Of a stretch of 64,000 nucleotides of DNA, positions 46,277-55,202 are shown piece by piece. Origin of the DNA: Desulfovibrio intestinalis (GTDB lineage: Bacteria; Desulfobacterota; Desulfovibrionia; Desulfovibrionales; Desulfovibrionaceae); NCBI RefSeq assembly GCF_014202345.1, contig NZ_JACHGO010000004.1, positions 310,001-374,000 of the forward strand, in the 5' to 3' direction. The translations under genes and the position numbers were made by a program. The notes beneath the pieces are model-generated. The model searched no databases, was not told where the DNA came from, and saw only the letters and a list, made by a program, of their open reading frames with translations. Numbering within the stretch: position 1 is the first letter of the stretch; each line of letters opens with the position of its first letter.

Positions 46277-47173
46277 CTACAAACCCTGAAAATGTGCGAC
46301 GATATGGTCCACAAACAGGCGTATACGCTTGGGTGGACGGTCACTGGGCAAGGTGAGGTTTATATCTATTTTCGTCAACTCCCAATCGGGCAAAAGCTGA
46401 ACAAGTCTGCCTTCTTTATCATACGCACTGGCAAGCTGGGGGATAAGCGTTGTCATCCCCTGGTCGGCAAGCAGCAATTCCAGCGCCAGGCCAATGCTCT
46501 GCACTGTATGCCTTGGTTGCAAAGCCACGGTTTCCGTTTGCCCCTGTTTTGAGCAGGTCACTACCGGGCGTCCCTCGCTGGATTGCGCTATGAACGGCAT
46601 ACGGGCCAGATCCCCCGGATGCTCGGGGTGGGGATGCCTATCCAAAAATTCTCTGGTGCAGAACAGGGCGGGCTGCATAGACAAAAGCCTTCTGACCTTG
46701 AGGTCCGGGTAGGGAACGGGGCCGGTTCTGATATCCAGATCAAAGGGTTCTCTGTGCAGGTCTTTCCACTCTGTAGAAAATACGGTGTGCAGGCTTATTT
46801 GCGGGTACTGCTCCACAAAAGGCCCCAAAGCGCCGTGCATGCAGCAATGGTACACAAATGACTCAACCGACATGCGTATGGGCCCGCCCGGTTCGGTCTG
46901 TTTTTGCATGAGCCTGTCCCTGACGCTGTGGGCCTCGGCCATGATGAACTTGCAGCTCTCCAGCATTTCCTTGCCGTCTTCCGTCAATCCGGCGATGCGC
47001 GTGTTGCGGAAAAACAGCTTCACCCCCAGAGACTGCTCCATCGCCGCAATGCGCCGTGAAAGCGTCGCAAGCGGAATATCCAAAGCTTCCGCAGCCTGGG
47101 TAAATGTCGGGTGGTTGGCGGCCTCCAGAAAATACGGAATATCAGCCAGAAATTTTCTCATATCATCTCTCAT
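46277..47173 (-). CDS. LysR family transcriptional regulator
   Basis: 298 aa with an N-terminal winged helix-turn-helix (about 8-65; FTQAAEALDIPLATLSRRIAAMEQSLGVKLFFR) and a C-terminal substrate-binding domain. ATG 47161 is a possible alternative start four codons later. It is divergent from the 126-aa gene at 47337; a TATGAC-N20-GTCATA dyad spans the start side (47175-47206) and could be its binding site, so self-control and control of the neighbour are likely. Confidence 0.9.
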   Translation of the reverse strand: MRDDMRKFLADIPYFLEAANHPTFTQAAEALDIPLATLSRRIAAMEQSLGVKLFFRNTRIAGLTEDGKEMLESCKFIMAEAHSVRDRLMQKQTEPGGPIRMSVESFVYHCCMHGALGPFVEQYPQISLHTVFSTEWKDLHREPFDLDIRTGPVPYPDLKVRRLLSMQPALFCTREFLDRHPHPEHPGDLARMPFIAQSSEGRPVVTCSKQGQTETVALQPRHTVQSIGLALELLLADQGMTTLIPQLASAYDKEGRLVQLLPDWELTKIDINLTLPSDRPPKRIRLFVDHIVAHFQGL

Positions 47174-47174
47174 T

Positions 47175-47206
47175 TATGACAACATTATGAGTACATTTTC
47201 GTCATA
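47175..47206. promoter_or_regulatory. Candidate LysR binding dyad
   Basis: Six-base arms TATGAC and GTCATA 20 bp apart, in the 163-bp divergent promoter region. Dyads at divergent promoters are usual for LysR regulators; this one is short and unproven. Confidence 0.3.
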
Positions 47207-47336
47207 TATAAGCATCTTTAACAATGATACGTAAGAACCGTATGAAGTCAACGCGAAGCACAGGCAGGCAATATTTACTGACAAATCCTGCTGTCAGAAA
47301 CGGACCTGACCTGTAAACCCGCAATCGAGGAAACAT

Positions 47337-47717
47337 ATGAACGATGAAATTCAGGTGGATGAAAAACTTATTGAAGCCTTTCACCTTATGTTTGACCACT
47401 TTCCCGAGGGAGTGCAACTGGCCCACAAATCCAAGCGTATTGTGGCCCTGAATGCGGCCTGTAAGTCATTGGGAAGAGACGTGGGCATGATCTGCGCAAA
47501 GCACGGCCCGGCAGAAGCCCATAAGGGATGCCTTGCGCACAAGACGGTCAAAAATCATGCGGCGTCCTGGGTGAAGGGAGCGCAAGAAGGCCCCGGCGGG
47601 CAAACCCCGGTAGTATTCTGGCTGCCCATTGACGGATACCCCGATTTTTTCATTCACTTTGGCGTGGGCTACATGAAGGACTACGCCCTGCCGCCGGAGC
47701 TTGATGAGGAAAAGTAA
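47337..47717 (+). CDS. Hypothetical protein, PAS-like appearance
   Basis: 126 aa. The first half (EAFHLMFDHFPEGVQLAHKSKRIVALNAACKSLG) reads like the start of a PAS domain, and the C-terminal FWLPIDGYPDFFIHFGVGY could complete it. Three Cys (CKSLG, CAKHG, GCLAHK) raise the chance of metal or redox sensing. GAGGAAA precedes the ATG. Probably regulated by the divergent LysR gene. No family named with confidence. Confidence 0.7.
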   Translation: MNDEIQVDEKLIEAFHLMFDHFPEGVQLAHKSKRIVALNAACKSLGRDVGMICAKHGPAEAHKGCLAHKTVKNHAASWVKGAQEGPGGQTPVVFWLPIDGYPDFFIHFGVGYMKDYALPPELDEEK

Positions 47718-48026
47718 AAAGAACCAGCCCGACAGACAGAAATGAAGCATGCGCTTCAAAGAGAGCATGCCTTCAGGGCCGCATTTCAAGACAGCAGCCC
47801 CCTGGCAAAGACCTGTAAGCCTTTGCGCTGCGAAGACCGGCGCTGGCGCGTGTTACTGTGAATGCGCAGAAAATGGCCCAGAGTCTTCTGCCTTGAGCTT
47901 ACCGCATACTCCCAAAAGCATCCCCCACTCTTTCACCTGCCAACAGCACGCGAAAGGTGGGGGATGTTATTATGCCCGTTTGTAAAGACAACGTTGAAGT
48001 GTGAAGCATTTCAACGTTACTCTGCT
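47718..48026. other. Intergenic region with hairpin and repeat
   Basis: 309 bp. A strong imperfect hairpin (catcccccac...gtgggggatg, 47919-47966, with inner CTTTC/GAAAG pairing) and the partial dispersed repeat at 47990-48029. The hairpin could end transcription of either flanking gene. Confidence 0.5.
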
Positions 48027-48029
48027 CTA
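47990..48029 (-). repeat. Dispersed hairpin repeat, left-end copy F
   Basis: On the minus strand TAGAGCAGAGTAACGTTGAA continues to a complementary TTCAACGTT, a 9-bp stem. The leading TAG is the stop codon of the chemoreceptor at 48027-49790. The stem differs from copies A-C at paired positions (AACGTTGAA/TTCAACGTT against AACTTTGA/TCAAAGTT). Confidence 0.6.
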
Positions 48030-49790
48030 AGCCGCGCCGCCTCCCTGCTTCATTTCGCTAATCAGTCCCTGAAGCACATTGGCCTGCCGGGAAAGTTCCA
48101 GAATAGCTTCTGAAGACCGCTGCATATACTCGGCATTTTCGCCGGAAATCCTGTCCACTTCGTCCAGACTGCGGTTTATTTCTCCGCTGGCGGCGGATTG
48201 TTCTTCCGAAGCAGCGGCGATGGCGCGCACCTGATCCGTGGTCATGTCCACCATAGACACGATCTCGGCCAGAGCCGCGCCGGACTGGTCGGCCAGTTCG
48301 CCCGCGCCCTGAATGCGGGATACCGTGCGGGTAACAACGTCAATCGTCTGCGTTGTGCCAGACTGGATACCGCCAATGGCTTCTCCCACTTCGCGGGTTG
48401 CCGTCATAGTTTTTTCGGCCAGCTTGCGCACCTCGTCGGCCACCACGGCAAAACCGCGTCCGGCATCGCCCGCACGGGCCGCTTCAATGGCAGCATTGAG
48501 GGCCAGCAGGTTGGTCTGGTCTGCAATATCGGCAATGACGTTCAGCACCTTGCCAATGGCTTCGGCCTGAACACCTAGTCCGGCCATGCCGTCCTTCATT
48601 TCTCCAGCCTGCTGCTGCACCTGACGGATATTGTTGAGCAACTCCGTAACGGATGAAGACCCTTCTTGGGCTTTGTTTCTGGTCTGGTCAGCGGTATCAG
48701 CTGCGTGGGACGAGCTTTGGGCCACCTCCAGCATGGAGGCGTTCATCTGCTCCATAGCCGAAGCTGTTTCACGCACGCGGTCTGCCTGCTGCGTGGAACC
48801 GTTGTTGGCACTGTGGATGAGATCTGAAAGATTTTCAGAGGCAAAGTTGAGAGCCTTCACAACAGCCTCAAGCTGATTTGCGGCGTAAAGCATGCCCTCT
48901 GCCTTGGCCTTTTCGGCGTTTTCCTTGGCTTCCTGCGCCTGCTTCATGAATACCTGCGCCTCGTCCCGCTCTTTTTGGGCCTCGGCAGTGGCCCTGCTTG
49001 TTTCAGCTCTGAACCCGGCCAGATTATCTGCCGTGGCATTGAGAGCCAGCACCAGAGGCGTGAGGGAAGATTTTTTGCTGGTATCCAGCCTGGCGTCCAG
49101 ATCATCGGAACCCAACTGGCGCGCGAAGGCCACGCACTGGCGCATGACGTTAAGGTCGCGGCTGGTGGAGAGAAAACCCACGCCGTAAATAGCCAGCATA
49201 GAAAGCCCCAGCACTATCCACATATTGGTACGGCTTTGCTCGATCTGCCCCTGCATGTGCTGCATGGCGGCGTCAAAGCGGGCATTCATGGCCTTGTCGA
49301 ACTGGCCGCCCTGCTCGCGGTAGGCCATAGCGTACGGGGTGGCCACTCTGGCATAGTCGCCGTAACTTTTGTGGCGGTCCTCAACCGGAACTTCCTTGAG
49401 CGGCAAAAGCACGTCTCTGCCGTTGGCAATGAAGCTGATAGCGGCCTTTTGGGCGTCAGCTATGATCTTTTGTTCCTGGCTGCTGAACGGCATTGCAGCA
49501 AGTTGCTGAAAGCGGTTCTCATTGCGTTTGGCAATGTCGCTCTGCTGCTTGATATCTTTTTCCAGGTCACCTCCCAGCATGGCGTCACGGGTGAGGCGGC
49601 TTACGTAGTTAATGTCCTTGGCGATTTCAAGACTGGTCATTTTGCCCACCACATCCACGTCACGCATTTGCGAAAATGAACGGTTCAGGGTGGATACAGA
49701 GTCGAGGGAAAAGGCAAACATGACGGCAAGCGCCACGGCCCCAATAGTAATTGTCAGAAGAAATTTTCCACGCAAAGAAAATGAATTCAT
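48027..49790 (-). CDS. Methyl-accepting chemotaxis protein, four-helix-bundle sensor
   Basis: 587 aa chemoreceptor: membrane helix about 10-28, a helical periplasmic sensor (about 30-190, 4HB_MCP-like), second membrane helix about 190-208, HAMP-like linker and coiled coil, then the signalling tip with [18 protein letters not shown]. There is no CheR pentapeptide at the C-terminus. Ligand unknown. The stop codon TAG lies inside a dispersed repeat. It is the last chromosomal gene before the 1.6-kb gap preceding the island. Confidence 0.93.
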   Translation of the reverse strand: MNSFSLRGKFLLTITIGAVALAVMFAFSLDSVSTLNRSFSQMRDVDVVGKMTSLEIAKDINYVSRLTRDAMLGGDLEKDIKQQSDIAKRNENRFQQLAAMPFSSQEQKIIADAQKAAISFIANGRDVLLPLKEVPVEDRHKSYGDYARVATPYAMAYREQGGQFDKAMNARFDAAMQHMQGQIEQSRTNMWIVLGLSMLAIYGVGFLSTSRDLNVMRQCVAFARQLGSDDLDARLDTSKKSSLTPLVLALNATADNLAGFRAETSRATAEAQKERDEAQVFMKQAQEAKENAEKAKAEGMLYAANQLEAVVKALNFASENLSDLIHSANNGSTQQADRVRETASAMEQMNASMLEVAQSSSHAADTADQTRNKAQEGSSSVTELLNNIRQVQQQAGEMKDGMAGLGVQAEAIGKVLNVIADIADQTNLLALNAAIEAARAGDAGRGFAVVADEVRKLAEKTMTATREVGEAIGGIQSGTTQTIDVVTRTVSRIQGAGELADQSGAALAEIVSMVDMTTDQVRAIAAASEEQSAASGEINRSLDEVDRISGENAEYMQRSSEAILELSRQANVLQGLISEMKQGGGAA

Positions 49791-50252
49791 GGCGATACTG
49801 CTTGTCTAAGAGTTGAAAAAATTCGGCTCTTTTTTAAAAAATATATACTAACTGCACTAGTTGCAGATTGTGAGGGAAGAAGACGGCGTCGGCAAACGTC
49901 GTTGATATTCTTGATTTACCGGGTTGTACAAAACAACATATCGGAGAAAATTTAGCAAGCTATAGGTCCCATTTTAACTACATAGAACAACTATAATTAT
50001 TACCACACCTATATGGTATCCATAGCTGATATGCTCACTATTAATCATGCTGACACCCTGTCCTGTGGCGGGATCAGCATTTGGATACGTCCACTGCTCA
50101 CAGGTGGCTAAAAAATCACCCTATGCCGATAAATATTGGTAAAAATCCACGTTAAGGCGATCCGGCACGGCAGCGACTTGCCTTGTACTTGCGCGGCACC
50201 GTTTGAGTGGCGTTCGACAGCAATATAGTTAAACATATTAATTGATAAACTA

Positions 50253-50287
50253 CAAAAAAAGCCCGCGCGGGCCAATCCCGGCGGGCT
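50253..50287 (-). terminator. GC-rich terminator hairpin
   Basis: Minus-strand stem of AGCCCGCC-type arms around ATTGG followed by seven T residues. Directly upstream on that strand is a second hairpin (50294-50322, cctggt/accagg). No gene feeding it is recognised, so a small RNA ending here is possible. Confidence 0.6.
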
Positions 50288-51341
50288 GCTTCTCCTGGTG
50301 GCGCTCACAGAGCATTACCAGGGGCCAACGAAGACCTATTAAATCAGTAGGAGACGGGCATTGTCAATATCAGTTTTCAGTTTTTATGAATTCAAAGTAA
50401 AAAAGTATGAAATACGGGCAAAATCAAAAACTATCTCTGCGTATTACAAAATTTCCAAATCGAAGCATTTTCTCAAGAGCACGTCCTCAAATCAGCGTTG
50501 GAATTAAAAATGACGTCAAAACTGAGAATGACGAGGCCTGGGAACCGCCCCACCCAAGAGCGTGGTCAAACAAGTTTTTGTTGGTATTTCAGCAGACTAC
50601 GCACACAAACAAATCATGTCCGGCAGGTACATCTGCACAAACATCGTTGGCGCAATCATTATCTCGGCAACAAAGCATAAAAAGGACAGTGGGATAGTCA
50701 CAACGCGGCAAGACTCGCCAAGCCTGCGCACAGCACCCAGCCACACGCCCCATTACAGGGCATGACGACAGACGTCACACAGCGTGCTGACTTCAAGAGC
50801 GTGGGCACGGGGTGGAGATACACCTAGCGGCGAACACGGATACGCCGCAACGAATAAGGGTCGGCATGAAACCGACCCAGGAATGGGGAGAGGCACAATA
50901 TCCTTTCAATAGAGCAACATATATGATGGACCAGTCATGGGGCGACTGTTGCGTTTAATCATAGACAGCGCCAAGTGGCTTTCTGGAGGCAAGAACGTTA
51001 CGATTTGATGGCAGCCCTCTGGCTTCACTGATTTTCGACCAAGCCCTGCTATTCGTACTGCGACCTCTCACACAGCTCAAACAGTTAGGGATATACCTTG
51101 CCTCGAAAAGCAAGCTTATAGCGCTACGAATGCTGCCAGATGCTCTCCGAACCCCTTAACGGATGAAGCAACAGAGATTGGCGGGGCAGGGGTCTTATGG
51201 CCGCGCCCTTGGTGGCAGCGAACGAGGTTTCGGCCTCGCCCCGCAAAATAATGGCAAAAACAGGAGAGGTTGAATAAGCTCTTAGCGCTTCACATTTTTG
51301 TGGAGGAAGGAGCTTGAAGCGGCGATCAACGCCGTAAAGAC

Positions 51342-51376
51342 AAAAAAATAGCACTCAGGGTTCACACCCAAGTGCT
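51342..51376 (-). terminator. Terminator next to the tRNA-Arg remnant
   Basis: Stem agcact/agtgct extended by CAGGG/CCCA pairing, with a minus-strand T run. Its position just 3' of the tRNA remnant fits the original terminator of the tRNA-Arg gene before integration. Confidence 0.75.
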
Positions 51377-51388
51377 TTCTTTTCTAAA

Positions 51389-51446
51389 TGGTGCGCCCGG
51401 CGAGATTCGAACTCACGACCTTTGGCTCCGGAGGCCAACGCTCTAA
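51389..51446 (-). other. Attachment site: 3' remnant of tRNA-Arg (CCG)
   Basis: The minus strand reads as the anticodon arm (loop with CTCCGGA, anticodon CCG), variable region, T-arm GAGTTCGAATCTC and acceptor 3' strand GCCGGGCGC plus CCA of a tRNA-Arg. The 5' acceptor strand and D-arm are absent. Such a 3' copy beside an integrase gene is the mark of a tRNA-targeted integrative element. The intact tRNA gene should lie at the element's other end, to the right of the window. Confidence 0.85.
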
Positions 51447-51591
51447 TTTTGCCTCATTTTTCATTTCTTTTTATTATTAATCAATTTTGGATGGATAGCC
51501 ATAAATAGACTTGCATCTAGTTGCATCTTTTGGCATCAGAATCAGCAGATAAGGTTGGAAATACGGTTGGAAATTCAGAGGAAGGATTGCC

Positions 51592-52755
51592 ATGACTGGA
51601 AAAGCCCGCATGAAGACGAACTACCCTGGAGTCTTTTTCCGGATTGCCGAGCGCAAAGGCAAATCCGGTGAGGAACGCGTTTATTATATCGTTTTTAAGC
51701 AAGACGGTAAAGTTATCGAGGAAAAGGTTGGCAGACAGTATGCGGACGACATGACCCCAGCCAGGGCGTCCGGCATCAGGGCCGAACGCATAGAAGGAAA
51801 GCGAGTTTCCCGTAAGGAAATCCGTGAAGCTGTTCTCGCAGCGAAAGCGGCAGAAGTGACCAAGCCGACCATCGCCAGACTCTGGGATCAGTATCAGCAA
51901 TCTTTTGATGACGGGAAAGCCAGGAAAGCAGATATAAGCAGATACCACATCTATATAAAAAGCCTTTTTGAAAATAAAACACCAAATGAAATCACCACGC
52001 TAGATGCTGACAAGCTTCGTCATAAGCTGCTCAAAATGGGCAAAAGCCCGCAAACCGCAAAACATGTCCTTGCACTACTTCGCCGTATAGTCAGGTTTGG
52101 CGTCAAAAAAGGACTATGCGCAGCCACAGACCCTTCAAAGCTTCATTTTGAGATGCCGAAAGTGGACAATCAAAAAACGGAAAGCCTAACAGCCGATCAG
52201 TTGAAAAAATATCTCGAAGCCATTGACAGGGAACCGGATCAGGATGCCGCAGCATTCTTGCGACTTGCACTGATTACAGGCATGCGCAAAGGGGCTCTGA
52301 TGGCACTTCAATGGGCCGACATAGATTTTGAAAGCGGTTTCATTCTGCTGCGAGGAGAAGTTGCCAAAAAAGGCACGACAGAGCGCATTCCCCTCTCACA
52401 TGCGGCACGGGCTGTACTGCGGGGTGTCAAGAAAACCGACAGTCCCTTTGTTTTTCCGGGTAAAAATGGTGCACAACGTAAGGATTTTCGTAAAATTGCG
52501 ATACGAGTAAAACAACGTGCTGGTCTCCCAGAGAATTTTCGGCCCCTGCATGGTCTGCGCCATGCTTACGCCTCGTTTCTTGCTTCTAGCGGCAAAGTCG
52601 ATTTATACACATTGCAGAAATTGCTGACGCACTCCAGTCCGCAAATGACCCAACGATACGCCCACCTTGCCGATGAAGCGATGCAGCGTGCGGCGAGGGT
52701 CGCTGATGAAATATTTATAGCAACGACTGATAATAAGCAGGGCCACAATGGATAA
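51592..52755 (+). CDS. Tyrosine-type site-specific integrase
   Basis: 387 aa. An N-terminal Arm-like domain (about 1-90, NYPGVFFRIAERKGKSGEERVYYIVFKQ), SAM-like core-binding domain (about 90-175), and catalytic domain with Arg in ITGMRKGALM, the HGLRHAYAS His-x-x-Arg box and the nucleophile Tyr in MTQRYAHLAD. All catalytic residues seem present. AGAGGAAGG precedes the ATG. It lies 145 bp from the tRNA remnant it presumably acts on. Its 3' end overlaps the next gene by 8 nt. Confidence 0.95.
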   Translation: MTGKARMKTNYPGVFFRIAERKGKSGEERVYYIVFKQDGKVIEEKVGRQYADDMTPARASGIRAERIEGKRVSRKEIREAVLAAKAAEVTKPTIARLWDQYQQSFDDGKARKADISRYHIYIKSLFENKTPNEITTLDADKLRHKLLKMGKSPQTAKHVLALLRRIVRFGVKKGLCAATDPSKLHFEMPKVDNQKTESLTADQLKKYLEAIDREPDQDAAAFLRLALITGMRKGALMALQWADIDFESGFILLRGEVAKKGTTERIPLSHAARAVLRGVKKTDSPFVFPGKNGAQRKDFRKIAIRVKQRAGLPENFRPLHGLRHAYASFLASSGKVDLYTLQKLLTHSSPQMTQRYAHLADEAMQRAARVADEIFIATTDNKQGHNG

Positions 52756-53929
52756 TAATGCGCAAACTGACTATCTCAAGGCGTTAGAGAAGAAAGGCAA
52801 TGAATGGATTTGTGCGTATGAAATTATTGAGAGGTTGGAAATAAGCCTTGAAGAGCTTCTCAATGCATATGGAGATGGGCTTATTGTCTATGATGCTGAT
52901 TTAAAAAATAAACTTTATCCAGTATCACAGCTTGATGACAAAATTTTGTATTCGAATGATGCTGCTTTATTTGGACAAATTGACTTTGATTGCCAAAAAG
53001 AAATGTTGGTTTTATTAAAGCACGATTTACCAAGTTGCCTTAAGTTTGAACTTAATGAAATGACTGGTGAATGGCGGCTTACAGTTGATTATGATGGGTT
53101 TACATCTGACCCTTTCAGCAGACGAGAATCAGGTGAGTACGAATATACCATTTCAATGAAAAAGCTATATAATTTTTCAAAATATTCTCGTGATGAATCT
53201 GAGTTTACCATTATTATACATGCTGCTTTTTTGAAAGATGCATGTTTAACTATGCAGACTGCTGGTTCGGTAAAACTTGATGATATCACAGTGCTATTGC
53301 AGGCTCTCTATAACAACATAATGTTTTATGGTGTTCCGCTGTATTATCTTAATAAAGCAAAAAGAATACTGGACTTTAAGGATTATAATTCGGCGAGAAC
53401 GTTGGCGTACGCATCAGAGTTTGCTTATTATTATTTTTATGACGTTCCAAAAACGAAAGATGGAATCGAAGTTTTTTCTGATCTCTTTAGTATTGATGAA
53501 TATGCCAGAAAATACAACATTTCTTATCAAACTGCTCGGCGTGATATACTACGAGGCCAGCAAGGTCTTTTTATAAAGATTGCAGATTTTCGTGATTTTA
53601 TTGAGAAAAAAAAAGAGAAAAGCATTGAAGAAAAAACGGATGAGTGGGATAAATTTACCCTTCCCCAACAGGGGGACACCTCTCAAGAAGATTTTGGTAA
53701 ATACAAACTTTTCGTAGGATTGAAATTTAAAGGTTGCTCATTGAAAGAAATTTTTGATGAAGTTTTGTCAAAGTCAAGTAAGGCGACAACTGAAGCGGCT
53801 AAAGACACTGCCTGCAGTAAACTGGGTAATAAGGTAAAAAAATTTGCTAGAGAGAACAATTTACCGCTTTGGATTGAAAATCGTGGACGGCCAATAGCTG
53901 GCAACGATAAATATCGAATTTCGGAATGA
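52748..53929 (+). CDS. Unknown protein coupled to the integrase gene
   Basis: 393 aa from an AT-rich gene. No family recognised. Residues about 250-280 (FSIDEYARKYNISYQTARRDILRGQQGLF) look like a helix-turn-helix or DNA-invertase-style winged segment, and the region after 280 is Lys/Glu-rich with a possible coiled coil. The start lies inside the integrase gene (8-nt overlap), so its translation depends on integrase translation. A regulator or accessory factor of integration/excision is one possibility. Confidence 0.75.
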   Translation: MDNNAQTDYLKALEKKGNEWICAYEIIERLEISLEELLNAYGDGLIVYDADLKNKLYPVSQLDDKILYSNDAALFGQIDFDCQKEMLVLLKHDLPSCLKFELNEMTGEWRLTVDYDGFTSDPFSRRESGEYEYTISMKKLYNFSKYSRDESEFTIIIHAAFLKDACLTMQTAGSVKLDDITVLLQALYNNIMFYGVPLYYLNKAKRILDFKDYNSARTLAYASEFAYYYFYDVPKTKDGIEVFSDLFSIDEYARKYNISYQTARRDILRGQQGLFIKIADFRDFIEKKKEKSIEEKTDEWDKFTLPQQGDTSQEDFGKYKLFVGLKFKGCSLKEIFDEVLSKSSKATTEAAKDTACSKLGNKVKKFARENNLPLWIENRGRPIAGNDKYRISE

Positions 53930-54020
53930 AAAAATCTGAAAAAATCACGCCATTCATTGTTGTGCATGGTAAATAATTCTTAAAATTTTTCCTATTATCA
54001 CCATTTGACTCCAAATAACT

Positions 54021-54057
54021 ATGGGGACGTGCTGAATGGCACGCCCCCATTTTTTTA
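54021..54057 (+). terminator. Terminator/attenuator directly before the AlpA-like gene
   Basis: Stem atgggg-cgtgc/gcacg-ccccat followed by seven T residues. The Shine-Dalgarno GGAGG of the next gene starts 4 nt after the T run, so this hairpin ends the upstream transcript or controls entry into the AlpA-like gene. Confidence 0.8.
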
Positions 54058-54070
54058 TTTGGAGGATTAC

Positions 54071-54277
54071 ATGTCCGCTGACACTGATGTGAAGCGCTGG
54101 CTTGATGAAAGAGAAGTTAGCGATCTCACAAAATTGAGCCTTTCAACGCTTAGGGCACATAGGTTTTTAAGAAAAGGCATGCCCTATTCCAAAATTGGGA
54201 GATCAGTTCGGTACTGCTGGGATGATGTGGCGACATTTATGGCCAATCATCGAATTGATCCGACCGTGATTCGCTAA
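54071..54277 (+). CDS. AlpA/excisionase-like helix-turn-helix protein
   Basis: 68 aa. LDEREVSDLTKLSLSTLRAHRFLRKGMPYSKIGRSVRYCWDDVATFMANHRI is a MerR-like helix-turn-helix_17 domain as in AlpA and Xis proteins that control integrase and excision in P4-like elements. GGAGG precedes ATG 54071. The frame extends a little upstream through the terminator, but that part is not coding. Confidence 0.88.
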   Translation: MSADTDVKRWLDEREVSDLTKLSLSTLRAHRFLRKGMPYSKIGRSVRYCWDDVATFMANHRIDPTVIR

Positions 54278-54413
54278 CGCCTTATGCGACTTACGCTTTA
54301 TCTTTGCCCATTGAGTTCCAAATTGTGGGTAAAGTTTTCAGAGCGTTGTCATGGTATCCGCTTGGTTGGCAATAAGGGCAAGCCAGTGTGCGAACTGTTC
54401 TTTAATTATTGTC

Positions 54414-54447
54414 TGAGCTCCCTCTGCAAACATTGCAGGGGGGCTCA
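54414..54447 (+). promoter_or_regulatory. Leader hairpin before the 140-aa gene
   Basis: A 12-13 bp stem (gagctccctctgc with gcaggggggctc, one bulge) sits 2 bp before the Shine-Dalgarno AAGGAG of the next gene and lacks a T tail. Confidence 0.55.
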
Positions 54448-54460
54448 GTAAGGAGTGACT

Positions 54461-54883
54461 ATGAACGGATCAGAGAGTCCAGGGCCACTTTCGGCAAATG
54501 TCGAAGGAGCCATGTTGCAAGGCGAAGATACAAATGCCTCCACGGTTATGAATCCGAAAACACGCAATCGCCTTTCAGCCCGCGACAAAAGGGCAAAGCG
54601 TGAAGCAGTAGCGGCTGATTATCGTGCAGGGCACCCGAAGCTTGCGATCATGCTGCGGCAGCACCTTAGTAAGCCTCAGTTGAGCGAGATACTTGCGCAT
54701 TTGTTCATGGCCGGAGAACTCTCTCCCGTTGCCCCTTCGTATGAGCTGGTTACGGCATCCACACCGATTAAGGCTCTGTCTCAATTTGCAGACGGTTCTG
54801 TCGAGTACGTCCGTGTTGAGCAAGATGGGCATGGCACGAAATTAACCTCTTACCTCCCAGGAGTCGAAAATGAACACTGCTAA
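54461..54883 (+). CDS. Hypothetical island protein
   Basis: 140 aa; the N-terminal 35 residues are polar and probably disordered, followed by a basic stretch (NRLSARDKRAKREAVAADYRAGH) and a helix-rich part (LRQHLSKPQLSEILAHLF). No family recognised. AAGGAGTG precedes ATG 54461. It overlaps the next gene by 14 nt. Confidence 0.65.
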   Translation: MNGSESPGPLSANVEGAMLQGEDTNASTVMNPKTRNRLSARDKRAKREAVAADYRAGHPKLAIMLRQHLSKPQLSEILAHLFMAGELSPVAPSYELVTASTPIKALSQFADGSVEYVRVEQDGHGTKLTSYLPGVENEHC

Positions 54884-55133
54884 GAATGATGAAAATATGC
54901 CGGTGGCTAAAGGTCATGTTGTCAAGGTAGAGGTCCTCCCCCCAGAGGTATACCCGGTTGCGCCTGATGCCGAGATGATCCGTGGTGTCACGGAAAATCT
55001 GCTCAACACCGCTCTGGATAAAATTGAAAATACCCATCCCGACAGACTCAAGAAGCTGAAAACGATAACCTTCCGTCAGCATTTTTCGACTGTTCCGACC
55101 CAGATGGAAGTCATTGTGGATCTTGGGGATTAG
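54870..55133 (+). CDS. Hypothetical small island protein
   Basis: 87 aa, acidic, with no recognised motif. AGGAG precedes ATG 54870, which lies inside the previous gene; translation is probably coupled. The DUF3987 gene starts 70 bp downstream, so these genes likely form one operon. Confidence 0.6.
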   Translation: MNTAKNDENMPVAKGHVVKVEVLPPEVYPVAPDAEMIRGVTENLLNTALDKIENTHPDRLKKLKTITFRQHFSTVPTQMEVIVDLGD

Positions 55134-55202
55134 CTCAAACCAATACTGTCTGCCGGGAGACTTGGCTCCCGGCAGACAGGCCACCTGCAAAAGGAGCACA
55201 CA

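Larger units (their letters stand above)
49791..51388. other. Large gene-poor region before the island
   Basis: About 1.6 kb of mixed, mainly AT-rich sequence with no credible gene. It holds a promoter area for the chemoreceptor, two neighbouring hairpins on the minus strand (50253-50287 and 50294-50322), a short stem at 50861-50881 (gggtcgg/ccgaccc), and the minus-strand terminator 51342-51376. Open frames here are either short or composed of translated stem-loop sequence. It may contain decayed mobile DNA. Confidence 0.5.

Noticed and set aside
50407-50765. Three overlapping frames left of the island
   Set aside because: All three frames of the same DNA are open, with no ribosome site favouring one.
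51124-51354. 76-codon minus-strand frame near the tRNA remnant
   Set aside because: It overlaps the tRNA terminator and has no likely start site.
51389-51446. Functional tRNA-Arg gene
   Set aside because: The 5' acceptor strand and D-arm are missing; only the 3' half is present.
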